The notes under the pieces: generated by a model
Told to the model about the DNA's origin: nothing
The model's input: only the letters and a program-made list of their open reading frames with translations
Databases searched by the model: none
From: Streptomyces endocoffeicus
Lineage (GTDB): Bacteria; Actinomycetota; Actinomycetes; Streptomycetales; Streptomycetaceae
NCBI RefSeq assembly: GCF_016741935.1
Contig: NZ_JAERRG010000003.1
Coordinates: 186,001 to 250,000, forward strand
Direction: 5' to 3'
DNA length: 64,000 nucleotides
Program-made: the position numbers and the translations under genes
Shown here: in pieces, positions 1-9,700 of the stretch
Layout: each line of letters begins with the position of its first letter
Numbering within the stretch: position 1 is the stretch's first letter

Positions 1-3000
1 AGCGCACGCGACCGGAGGTCGAGGACGGTGTTGATGAGCAGGTCGATCTGTCCGTGCCGGTCGACGACCTCGTTGAGGACGGCGGTGGTGGCCTCGGCGT
101 CGAGGACGTCGCACACGCGGTGGTGGACCCGGTCCCGGCCGCACAGTTCCGTCAGCCGCCGCACCGTACGGCGTACCTCCAGGCGCGCCTGGGCCTTCTC
201 GTAGGCGGCGCGCAGCTCACCCACCGACGCGCCGGGGCGGCTGCGGTGTCCGGCGGCGATGAACTCGGCCTGCGGCGGCAGCGCGTCATCGGTTTCCGGC
301 AGTGGGGTGCGGCCGATGACGTACACATGCGGCCGGTCGCTGGTGCGGGCGATCGCGTGGAGGAGCTCGGGGGTGATGCCCCGGGCGCCGCCGAAGGCGA
401 CCACGACCGCGCCGGGCGGCAGCGAGGCGGCTCCCGGCGGGGGCGGTGGAGCGTGGTCGTCGGCGACGGCCAGGGTGAACCAGTCGCCCCCGCGGCAGGC
501 CAGCGTGTGGGTCGGCACCTGGGCGGTGCCCGCCCGCGCCAGCTGGTCCAGGGCGGTCGCGGCGTCCGGCGCGTCGCTGAGCAGGGTCACTCCACCGCAC
601 TGCGGGACCTCGGCGCGGACGGAGCGGATGAGGCCGGTGAACAGCCCGCTCAGCGGGGGTGGCAGGTCGTCCGGCACCGCGCCGAGCAGGAGCGCGCCGA
701 GCGAGCCGCCGGAGCGCAGCGCGGGCAGCGCCGCCTGGAGGGTGGTGAATGCGAGGTCCTGAAGGTCCTCCATCCGGGTGGCCTCGGCATTGTCGCTCCC
801 GTCGTCCTGGACGGGCAGCCGGGACAGGACCCGGATATGGCGCGGGATGAACGGCAGGTCGGCCAGGGCGCCGGGGGCCTCCTCGGGCGGGACGTGGGTG
901 GCGGCTCCGGGGCCCGGCCGCGGTGACCAGACGGCGATGTCCGGGCCGGTGGCGGCCGCGGCGAGATCCGGGGCGTCGGTGATGACGACGGTGCCGGGCG
1001 GGATCGATGGCGTGGCCGAGCCGTTCCGCGGCGAGGTCGTCGGGACGAATCGGAGGGTCTGGCGGCGGCCGGTGAAGTCCTCGGTGTGCTCGGGCGCGGT
1101 ACGTTCCGGCTCGGTGTGCGCTGCCCGGTCCGGCTCGGCCCGCTCCACCTCCTCCTGGGCCGGGCCGTGGGTGTCCGGGCCGTCCGGCCGGGTGAACCGG
1201 ATCAGTGGCGATCCGGCGGCGGCGGGTGTCACGACGGTGTCCGCTCCGGCGGAGACGGCCTTGAGGACCGCCAGCAGGGCGTCCAGCGACAGATAGGTGT
1301 GTCCGGCGTCGGCCAGTACGGGCAGGGCGTGCCCGGGGGTGGCCGGGGCCCCGGGCACGCCGCCGTCGACCGCGGTGGAGAGCGAACCCAGAACGGGCAG
1401 GTTGTGCTCCAGCGCGGTGGAGAGCCGGGCGACCGCCAGGACGGCGGCACCTTCCGCGATGGACCGGCCCTCCGGCACCAGGTCGTCGAGGTGGCGGTCC
1501 CAGCCGCTGATGGGCCGCTGGCACACCGCGCCGACGAGAGCGAGGTCGCAGGCGCGGTGCCGGAGTTGACGCAGGGCCAGATCGAGGGCGGTGTGCGCGG
1601 AGTCCCGGTGGGCGTAGACGCTGGTGCCCATGCCCCGGAAGTCGTAGTAGTTGGCGGCCCGGCCCGACAGGATGCAGGAGACCGCCCCGGTGAAGTCGTC
1701 CTCGTTCAGATCGCCGGGGATCACCCCCTTGGCCTCCGCCATCCCCTTCGCGAGGTACTCCTTGAGCGTCTGCGCCTGCACCGGGTCGGGCAGGATGTCG
1801 AACGTGGTGGCGCACTCGCCGGCGTGCACCCGCAGCGCGGCCCGGGTGTTGTGCGTGGTCGGCAGCGTCGCTCCCACGACCACCGCCGTGGTGGGCCGCA
1901 GGCTGACGCCCGGCTCGCCGAGCTGGTCCAGCAGCGGGCCGAGGGCCTGGAGCATCATCAGGTGGGCGGGGTCCATGTGCCGCATCGTCAGCGGCGGGAT
2001 GCGCACCTCACGCGGGGACGGCAGGGGGTACGGCATCCCGAAGCCGGCCTCGGGGAGCGGGCCGTCACCACTCAGCCAGGCGGGCACCTGGGCGGTGTCC
2101 AGGCCGGGCAGATGGGTGTTCCAGCCCACGACGACCAGTTGTTCCGTGTCCGCGGGGGCGTCTCCGCCCCGCCGCCGCGCGGGGGCGGCCGATGGCACGC
2201 GGTCGGACAGGACCACGTGCGCGTCCGCTCCTCCGAGGCCGAACGACGACACCCCGACCACACGAGGTCGTGCGTCCTCCGTCGGCCAGGGCGCGTCCCT
2301 GACCGGTACGGTCAGCCGCGTGCCGTCCTCCAGCAGCGGGTGCGGATCGGTGACCACGGGCTGACCGGGGACCGCCCCGCGGTCGAGAGCGACCAGCGCG
2401 TGCGCCACCGAGACCAGGCCCGCCAGCACACCGGTGTGCCCGAAGACCTGCTTGTTCGAGGTCAGCAGGCACGCCCGCGTCCGCGGCCCCAACCGGGAGA
2501 GCAGCGAGCGCAGTTCGATCTCGTCGCCCACCGGCGTGCCGGTGCCGTGTGCCACCACCCAGTCCACGTCGTCGGCCTCGATGCCCGCGTCGGCCCAGGC
2601 CCGGGCGATCGCCAGCTCCTGTCCGCGCGTGGCCGGAGCGTGAATGCCCTTTCCCCGGCCGTCGGCGGCGAGACCGGTGCCCCGGATGACACCGAGCACC
2701 CGGTCGCCGTCCGCCACGGCCCGCGCGTACGACTTCAGGGTGAGCATGATGGACCCCTCACCGATGAGGGTTCCGTCAGCCGCCTTGTCGAAGGGGCGTA
2801 TCCTGCCGCTCATCGAGATGCCCTGGGCCCGGCAGAAGAGGGTGAACCCGATCGGCTCGATGATCGAGGTGCCACCGGCCAGCGCCACGTCGCAGGAGCC
2901 CTCGCGCAGCGCCTTGACCGCCGCGTCCAGAGCGAACAAGCCGCTGGCACAGGCCGCGTCGAGGGTCAGGTGCTGCGAGTCGTCGGGGATCAGTCCGCGC

Positions 3001-4616
3001 AGCGCGTCGCGGGAGACGGACGCGGGCAGGTAGGCCTTCGGGTCCCCGCCGTCGCCACCGTAGTGCGCGGTGATCGCGTGGTCGGCCAGCTCGGCCAGCC
3101 AGTCACCGTCCTGGTCGGCGGAGATCGCCTCGCGCACCATGCGCCGGTACTCGTCCCCCAGCACGACACCCTGGGGGCCGAGCCCCGTCTGGTCGTGGAT
3201 ACCGGTGGTCGTGGCGAGCCACCGGTCGGTCGGGCGCCGACGCACCCCGGCCAGGGCCTGGACGGCGCAGTGCCGCAGCCAGCGGGTGGTACGCGGCCAC
3301 CCGGGGTGGCCGACGTTCCCGTCCGGTTCGGCGATCGAGGCGGGGTCGGGGACGAAGCCGTGGACGTACGCGGCCTCGCGCACGTAGAAGGCGTCGGTTT
3401 CCTCCCGGGTGGGCGCCCAGAAGTGCTTCAGGTCGAAGGCGGACGGCTCACTGGAGATCAGGGCGCCCTCCCGTAACCGGTCCCAGAACTCCGCCGTGTT
3501 GTTCGCGCCCGGCAGGACCAGGCCGAGGCCGACCACCGCGACGGCTTCGGGGTCCGCCTCCGGCGGTTGGTCGGGTGCAGGGTATGGGGCTGGGTCCGGT
3601 GCTTGGTGCTGTGCCTGGACCGGTGCTGGGTCCGGCGCTTGGTCCGGTGCTTGGTCCGGTGCTGGGGCCGCCACCGATGCCAACGCCGGTGCCGATGCGG
3701 GCGCCGGGTGGGCGGCCGTCGGTTGTTCGGGGGCGGGCCGGCTCGTCTCGGTCGACGTCGTCGTCACCACCGCCGGGGGCACCGGCTGGTGCCTGGCGGG
3801 CCTGGTCACCTGGTCCGCCAGCCTGCTGTGCAGCCGCAGGCCCTGCATCCCGCCGATGCTGATGCCGCCGTCGGCGACGATGGTCTGCCCGGTGATGAAG
3901 CCGGCGTCCTCGTGGAGGAGGTGGACGATCAACTTGGCCGCCTCCGGTGTCGAGAGGGTACGACTCATCAGCTCGCCGGCCTCGGCCGGGTCGCCGAGCG
4001 CCGCCGCAGGGTCGTCGAGGTTGACGACGATCTCGCTGGCGACGGAGCCCAGCAGCACCGTATTGACCCGGATACCCTGGCCGACCACCTCGAGCGCCAG
4101 ATAGCGGACCAGCGACTCCAGGGCCGCCTTGGTGACACCGCCGGGGCCGTAACCCGGAACCGGCTGGTGCGCCCCGACGCTGGAGAGACAGAGGATGCTC
4201 GCGCCGTCTCTTCCCGCCATCAGCTCGGCCGCCCGGCGCGAACAGTGGTAGGCCGCCATCACGTTGGTGGACCACGCCCGCTGCCAGTACGTGTCATCGA
4301 TGTCGAACAGCGGCAGGAAGGCCCCGCCCGCGGCGTTGTTGATCAGGATGTCCAGGCCACCGTGCCGCTCCTGGACCAGGTCGAACATCCGGTCGATCTC
4401 GCTGGTCTTGGCCACTGAGGCGCGGATGAACTCGCAGCTGTGACCGGCCTGCTCCAGCTCCGCCCGCAGTTCTTTCGCCTGGTCGACCGAGTGGAAGTAG
4501 TTGACGATCACGTGGGCCCCGCTCTCCGCCAAGCGGCGCACGATGTCCGCGCCGAGGCTCTTCGCGGCCCCTGTCACCAGGGCGACCCGACCCCGCAGGT
4601 TCTCTGTGGAGGTCAT
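1..4616 (-). CDS. PUFA-synthase-like type I PKS (ER-KS-CLF-KR), 3' end outside window
   Basis: Reading leftward from ATG at 4616, the frame stays open for 1538 codons to the window edge, so the gene is partial. Residues ~1-260 are an SDR domain (TGAAKSLG cofactor loop) with Tyr156 and Lys163 spaced as Y-x6-K. That is the FabL enoyl-ACP-reductase spacing, not the usual Y-x3-K. An Ala/Pro/Gln linker follows (~285-350). A ketosynthase at ~357-790 keeps Cys556 (LDAACAS), His690 (HGTGT) and His727 (NKQVFGH). A second KS-like fold at ~795-1200 has Arg1004 where the cysteine should be, as in chain-length factors. From ~1395 a PfaA-type ketoreductase (FGGARG) runs off the edge. The start overlaps the stop of the AT-ACP gene (ATGA), so the two are translationally coupled. 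It probably builds an acyl chain iteratively. The domain calls are manual; any ACPs or dehydratases may lie beyond the window. Confidence 0.85.
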   Translation of the reverse strand, partial: MTSTENLRGRVALVTGAAKSLGADIVRRLAESGAHVIVNYFHSVDQAKELRAELEQAGHSCEFIRASVAKTSEIDRMFDLVQERHGGLDILINNAAGGAFLPLFDIDDTYWQRAWSTNVMAAYHCSRRAAELMAGRDGASILCLSSVGAHQPVPGYGPGGVTKAALESLVRYLALEVVGQGIRVNTVLLGSVASEIVVNLDDPAAALGDPAEAGELMSRTLSTPEAAKLIVHLLHEDAGFITGQTIVADGGISIGGMQGLRLHSRLADQVTRPARHQPVPPAVVTTTSTETSRPAPEQPTAAHPAPASAPALASVAAPAPDQAPDQAPDPAPVQAQHQAPDPAPYPAPDQPPEADPEAVAVVGLGLVLPGANNTAEFWDRLREGALISSEPSAFDLKHFWAPTREETDAFYVREAAYVHGFVPDPASIAEPDGNVGHPGWPRTTRWLRHCAVQALAGVRRRPTDRWLATTTGIHDQTGLGPQGVVLGDEYRRMVREAISADQDGDWLAELADHAITAHYGGDGGDPKAYLPASVSRDALRGLIPDDSQHLTLDAACASGLFALDAAVKALREGSCDVALAGGTSIIEPIGFTLFCRAQGISMSGRIRPFDKAADGTLIGEGSIMLTLKSYARAVADGDRVLGVIRGTGLAADGRGKGIHAPATRGQELAIARAWADAGIEADDVDWVVAHGTGTPVGDEIELRSLLSRLGPRTRACLLTSNKQVFGHTGVLAGLVSVAHALVALDRGAVPGQPVVTDPHPLLEDGTRLTVPVRDAPWPTEDARPRVVGVSSFGLGGADAHVVLSDRVPSAAPARRRGGDAPADTEQLVVVGWNTHLPGLDTAQVPAWLSGDGPLPEAGFGMPYPLPSPREVRIPPLTMRHMDPAHLMMLQALGPLLDQLGEPGVSLRPTTAVVVGATLPTTHNTRAALRVHAGECATTFDILPDPVQAQTLKEYLAKGMAEAKGVIPGDLNEDDFTGAVSCILSGRAANYYDFRGMGTSVYAHRDSAHTALDLALRQLRHRACDLALVGAVCQRPISGWDRHLDDLVPEGRSIAEGAAVLAVARLSTALEHNLPVLGSLSTAVDGGVPGAPATPGHALPVLADAGHTYLSLDALLAVLKAVSAGADTVVTPAAAGSPLIRFTRPDGPDTHGPAQEEVERAEPDRAAHTEPERTAPEHTEDFTGRRQTLRFVPTTSPRNGSATPSIPPGTVVITDAPDLAAAATGPDIAVWSPRPGPGAATHVPPEEAPGALADLPFIPRHIRVLSRLPVQDDGSDNAEATRMEDLQDLAFTTLQAALPALRSGGSLGALLLGAVPDDLPPPLSGLFTGLIRSVRAEVPQCGGVTLLSDAPDAATALDQLARAGTAQVPTHTLACRGGDWFTLAVADDHAPPPPPGAASLPPGAVVVAFGGARGITPELLHAIARTSDRPHVYVIGRTPLPETDDALPPQAEFIAAGHRSRPGASVGELRAAYEKAQARLEVRRTVRRLTELCGRDRVHHRVCDVLDAEATTAVLNEVVDRHGQIDLLINTVLDLRSRA

Positions 4617-6208
4617 AGCCCGGCGGCCCCCGCTCGGGCCTGCACGACGGCCTCCGCGATCCGGCGCAGCGTGCCGACGGTCAGCAGAGAGGAATTGGCC
4701 CGGAGGTCGGGCAGGTCGTACCGGTCGGACACCATCCCGAGCAGGGCGACCTGCTTGAGCGACTCCACACCCAGCTCGGCCTCCAGGCCGTCGTCCTCAC
4801 CGAGCAGATCGGGCGGGTAGCCCAGGAAGTCGCCGTAGAGCGTCCGCAACTCCGCGAGCACCGTGTCGTAGTCCGACCCGGCAGACGACGGCGGGGCGAC
4901 CGGGGCGGCGACGGCTGGAGCGACCGCGACCGGGGCGACGACGGCCGGGGCGACGACGGCCGGGGCGGCCGCGACCGGGGCGACCGCGACCGGGGCGACC
5001 GGGGGAGCCGGAGCCGCGGGGGCCGAGGGAGCCGGGGAGGAGACGGGGGCCGGGGAGGTGACGGGGGCCACGTAGGACACAGGAGCCACATAGGACACAG
5101 GGGCCGCGGATTGCGCGGACACGGTGGCCCGGATCGGCAGCTCGGTGACGGGGAGTGTCGCCACCGGCCCGGCCGGCGTCGCGGGCTCACTCACCCGTAC
5201 GACGGGACCATGTCCGTTGCTCGACGGTGTCGCCAGGCGCGAGCGGAACGGGCCACCGCCGGTGGAGTCGGCGACCAGCGCCCGGACGGCCTCGACCGGG
5301 TCGCTCTCGCTCAGCGGGACGACACACTGCACCCCGGGGATCGACGCCTCGACGAACTTGGTGACGACGGGCCACTCCCCGCACTCGACGAAGGCGTCGG
5401 CGCCGGCCGCGTGCAGCTCACGGATGGTGTGCAGCATCCGGACCCGGGAGGTGAGTGCGCCGGCGACCAGGTCGACCGGGTCGTCGTCGCCCACATCCCG
5501 CCCCAGCCATGGGGAGCACACCCGCCAGCGCCCGGCACCGTATGGCACCCGTGGCGCGGATTCCCGCAGGTCTCGCGCGGCCTGCGCCATCGCCGGAGTG
5601 TGGGTCGGATGCGGGACGTCGAGTTGGAGACTTGGCCAGCCGAGGGCGTCGGCCACCCGTTCCACATGCTCGATCAACGCTTCGGGGCCGCTGATGACGC
5701 TCTGCCGAGGGGCGTTCTCGCAGGCCAGTACCAGGTGGGGATGGTTGATCAGCTCGGCGAGCGACTCCGCCCGGCGGCCGTCCACTCCGACCGCGAGCAT
5801 CTTTCCGCCCCAGCTCTGCCGGGTCAGTACCTGGGACCGGGCCACGGCCAGGCGCGCGGCGTCCTCCACGGACAGATGCCCCGCGGCGGCCAGGGCCCAC
5901 AGCTCCCCGATGCTCTGTCCGACGATCGCGATGGGCTTGGCGCCCTCGGCGATCAGCATATGGTGCGTCGCGATGCTGACCGCGAAGATCTCCAGATATT
6001 GCACCTCGGGGCCGCGCCGGTCGCTCGTCTCGTTCTGTTCGATAAGCCGGGCGCTGATGTTGGGCAGCCCCATTTCCTGGGCTGCCTTGTCGATACGTGA
6101 CAGAGTTTCACGTACGGCCTCGTAACGGTTGTGCAGATCGCACAGAATGCCTCCGCGCGGGGCGGCAACCGTGCCCGGCATGACAAAGACAGAATCCACC
6201 ACGTGCAT
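4613..6208 (-). CDS. Acyltransferase-ACP didomain protein of the PKS locus
   Basis: About 531 residues. An acyltransferase domain covers roughly residues 1-310, with nucleophile Ser99 in GQSIGE (Gln replaces the usual His of GHSxG). It is followed by ~75 residues of low-complexity Ala/Pro/Val linker and a C-terminal acyl carrier protein with the phosphopantetheine serine in GVESLKQ. It should load extender units and carry the chain for the downstream ER-KS-CLF-KR protein, with which it shares a 4-base ATGA overlap. Several in-frame starts are possible (ATG 6217, GTG 6211, ATG 6208). A GGAG directly abuts 6217, so 6211 or 6208 has better spacing; 6208 is chosen. Separate AT and synthase proteins fit PUFA-synthase-like systems better than modular PKSs. 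Confidence 0.85.
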   Translation of the reverse strand: MHVVDSVFVMPGTVAAPRGGILCDLHNRYEAVRETLSRIDKAAQEMGLPNISARLIEQNETSDRRGPEVQYLEIFAVSIATHHMLIAEGAKPIAIVGQSIGELWALAAAGHLSVEDAARLAVARSQVLTRQSWGGKMLAVGVDGRRAESLAELINHPHLVLACENAPRQSVISGPEALIEHVERVADALGWPSLQLDVPHPTHTPAMAQAARDLRESAPRVPYGAGRWRVCSPWLGRDVGDDDPVDLVAGALTSRVRMLHTIRELHAAGADAFVECGEWPVVTKFVEASIPGVQCVVPLSESDPVEAVRALVADSTGGGPFRSRLATPSSNGHGPVVRVSEPATPAGPVATLPVTELPIRATVSAQSAAPVSYVAPVSYVAPVTSPAPVSSPAPSAPAAPAPPVAPVAVAPVAAAPAVVAPAVVAPVAVAPAVAAPVAPPSSAGSDYDTVLAELRTLYGDFLGYPPDLLGEDDGLEAELGVESLKQVALLGMVSDRYDLPDLRANSSLLTVGTLRRIAEAVVQARAGAAGL

Positions 6209-6729
6209 CACCCTCATCTCCGTCCCGACTGCCGGCGATGTTGCATTGGCTTAGCCGGGGCCCTGAAACGCCACGACGGCGCGATGAAATCGACGACATA
6301 CGTCCGCTTGCTGCGGTAAATCGGAGCGGCGAGTCCAGCGAAATTCGACCCTGGCCACCCATTGTTGGTGGCCATTCCCGCAAATGCGTGACCCTGAAGA
6401 GGGTTTTCCTTGCTGATCGGGTTCGCTAATTAAGGTAACTGTGCTTCTTTCAGGGGGTCAACGATCTTAGGGTCTCAGTTTCGGCCGTTGCTGATTGAGT
6501 TCATGACTAGTGAATTACGTGATGCCGGGCGGCGATTGCGGTCTTGTCGCTCGGTGAGGCCTCGTGTTAGCCATGCCAGACCAATTATGATGCCTATGTC
6601 GGCAATGCCCCTTTTGATTCAAGACGATTGGGATGTTTGAACGCGATACATCCGGGATTTCGACCATCTTTCGGTGAATCAATATGGCTGAGACCGAGTG
6701 CTTGCGTGCGCCAATCAGTTCCTCAGCTG
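6209..6729. other. AT-rich intergenic region between the Pls-like gene and the PKS operon
   Basis: About 520 bases without a convincing gene. The stretch is clearly richer in A+T than its flanks, as expected for a promoter region in this genome. It lies downstream of the Pls-like gene and upstream of the AT-ACP gene, both on the minus strand. One minus-strand promoter candidate is listed separately. I saw no clear rho-independent terminator for the Pls-like gene here. Confidence 0.5.
6432..6461 (-). promoter_or_regulatory. Candidate promoter of the AT-ACP/PKS operon
   Basis: On the minus strand, TTGACC (6456-6461) and TACCTT (6432-6437) are separated by 18 bases and lie about 215 bases upstream of the AT-ACP start. 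The long leader and weak -10 keep this tentative. Confidence 0.4.
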
Positions 6730-9700
6730 TTAGTGCTCCAGCCAGACTTCTTCATTTGTGCTGGTCAACGGCTTGGGGGTGGGGAGTGCGGCGGACGGGG
6801 AGGCCGGATTGCCGCGCCACCGGGCGTGTGCCGGGACGTGTTCGCCCTTCATGAGGAAGGAGTCGGCGTCGATGCGGGCGTGGTCGTCGATGACGACGCC
6901 GTAGTGCACGAAGGCGCTGGTGCCGATCGTGCAGCCGGTGCCGATGGCGATGCGCTCGGATTTGAAGACACCCTCTTCGAGGGAGTGCGCTTGCAGGATG
7001 CTGCCGGCGTTGAGGGCACAGCCGTCGCCGACCTGGGTGAGGGTCCGTTCCAGGATCCGGCAGCCGTCGTCGAAGACCCGGTGGCCCATGCGGACGCCGA
7101 GCAGCCGCCAGATGGCGGGTTTGAAGGGGGTGCCGTTGAAGATGGCGAGGTAGAGGATGGACGGTACCTTCCAGTAGCGCTCGTGCCGCCAGAAGGATCG
7201 CTCGTAGATGGAGCAGAACCGTGGCCGCAGGGTACGGAAGCCCAGCACGGCCCGTTCGGCCAGCACGAAGAAGCCGACCGTGAAGGCGAGTTCGAGGAGC
7301 GCGGTGCCGAGCGTCTCCAGCCAGTACAGCCCGCCGTTGCCGGCCAGGGGGAACATCGCGATCAGGAGGAGGCCGTAGACGTACAGGCAGCGCACGGTCA
7401 GGAACAGGGCCATGGTCCCGGCGTTGTGGCGGTTCTTGGCCGCGAGGCGGCGCCGGAGTCCGGATCCGGTGGTGAGGCGGTCGAAGCGGTGGTCGCGTTC
7501 GACCGACCGTGGGATCTCGATGGGGGGTGAGCCGAGCAGCCCGGTGTTCTCCCTGACCGGACCGCTGACGGGGATCATGGTCTTGGTGGCCAGCAGGCAG
7601 TTGTCGCCGGTCCTGCCGCCGGCCGGGTAGACGATGTTGTTGCCCAGGTAGTTGTGGCGTCCGATGGCGGCCGGGGCGGTGCGGAACGAGGTGCTGGAGT
7701 ACTCCGCGTTCGCCATGGACAACCCGTCGGAGACCATGGTCCCGGTGCCGACGCGGCTGAGAGCGGGCACCTCGTGTTTGAGCATCGTGCCGAAGTTGGA
7801 CCCGGTCTGCTCGATCGGCGCCAGACGGTATCCGAGGGCCTTGAGGTAGTGCACGATCGCCGAGCTGTCGCCGAACAGCGCGATGGTGAAGCGGGTGCCG
7901 GCCAGCCGGGCGACGGCGCGCTGGAGTGTGAACCGGATGCCGTACAGCGGATACACGGTGTTCGGCCTGAGGGGACGGGACAGTACGCGCGACAGCGCCG
8001 GTACGAGGATCGTCCCCAGGAGGGCGAGGCCGAGCACCGTGGCCGCCGCGATCTCCAGGCCGTCGGCGTAGTACGTCCAACTGCCGGGGCCGCCCGCTCC
8101 GGTGATGGTGTGGACCAGCGCGGGCCGGGCTTCCAGCAGTGCCGCGACGGCCACCTCGGCCACCCCCACGGTGGCCGTCAGCGCCAGCAGCATGACGAGG
8201 GTGTAACCCACTCGCCTCAGACGGCCGCAGCGGGCCGGTGGAACGGCGAGGTACTCGCACCCTGCCGGTGCGGGCCGGGCCGGCGAGCCGTGCCACCGCT
8301 GCCCGGCGGGTATCGACTGGCCTTCGTGCAGTGCGGAGGCATGGCCGAGCTGGGCGGTGTCGCCGAGGCGCACGCCGATATCGAGCGTGCTGTGTTCGCC
8401 GACGAAGGCGCCGGAACCGATGGTGACCGGGCCGGTCTCGATGGCCCCGTCGCGTGCCCGGTACCCGTTGAGATAGGTCTCCTTGCGGATCACGGTGTCC
8501 GCCCCGACGGTCAGCAGGTCGGTACAGATCGGCAGCCACCGGGTGAAGATCAGAGTGCGCGGTCCGATCTTGGCGCCGAGCGCCCGCAGATACGCGGTGT
8601 ACATCGGTGTTCCGACGGTCAGCCGGGCCAGCGGGTTGGCGACGACGAGGGTTCTGACACACCAGAAGCGGACATAGGCCACGCTCCACAACGGGATGCG
8701 TCGCGGTCTCCACCGCCCGATGAGCACCCATTTGACGGCGATGGGGAACAGGCTCGCGCCGATCAGCGCCACGGCACCGAGCGCGACCGCGCGTGCGTAG
8801 ACATCGAGCCATCCCTGGCCCCGCGCCAACCAGGACGTTCCGGCGTCCAGCGCCACCGAAGCGAGGCAGACGTAGACGAGGAACGCCAGGAACTGGAGGG
8901 CCGCGCACAGGGCGTACCGGAGTCTGCCCACCGCCGGAGCGGCCGGAGCGGCCGGGGCGGACGGCTGCCGCAGTACGCGGTCGGGCGTGGGCCGGGCACG
9001 GGGCGGCGCTTCGGCCAGGGCCGTGGCGAGCCGGCGCACCGTGGGATGCAGATAGACGTCCCTCATCGACACATCGGGCAGGTCGGGACGTTCGCGCACG
9101 GCCGCGTTGAACCGCGCCATGAGCAGGGAATTGGCGCCGAGGTCGGTGAAGAAGTGGCTGTCCACGGAGACCCGCTCGACCCGCAGGACCGCGGCCAGCA
9201 GTTCGGCCAGCATCCGTTCGGTACGGGTACGTGGGGCCGTGCCATCGCCCGGTGCGGACCGGCGCGGCCCGGTCGGTGGCGGCAGACGCCGGCGGTCGGC
9301 CTTCCCGCTGGGCAGGGTCGGAATCGACGTGAGGTGTTGGAGATAGCCGGGGACCATATAGCCGGGCAGCCGTTCCCGCAGGTGCGCCACGGCCCGCTCG
9401 GGATCCACGGTCATGCCCGCGCAGGTGGTGTAGTAGGCGCACAGTTCCACGGCCCCCGGGGCGATCTCCCGGTCGCTGACCACCGCCTGGGCGATTCCGG
9501 GGAGGTGCAGCAGCACCGACTCGATTTCGGTCAGTTCCACGCGGTAGCCGCGGATCTTGACCTGGGTGTCGATGCGGCCGTGGTGCTCGACCTCACCGTG
9601 GCCGTTGATCCTGCCCAGGTCCCCGGTCCGGTAGATCCTGCCGGAGGGATTCCCGGGGATACCGAGGAAGTCCGGAACGAAAGCACCCTCGGTCACCTCG

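Noticed and set aside
1086..3476. Long plus-strand open frame (796 codons)
   Set aside because: It mirrors the minus-strand PKS, lacks recognisable motifs and has composition typical of antisense frames in high-GC DNA.
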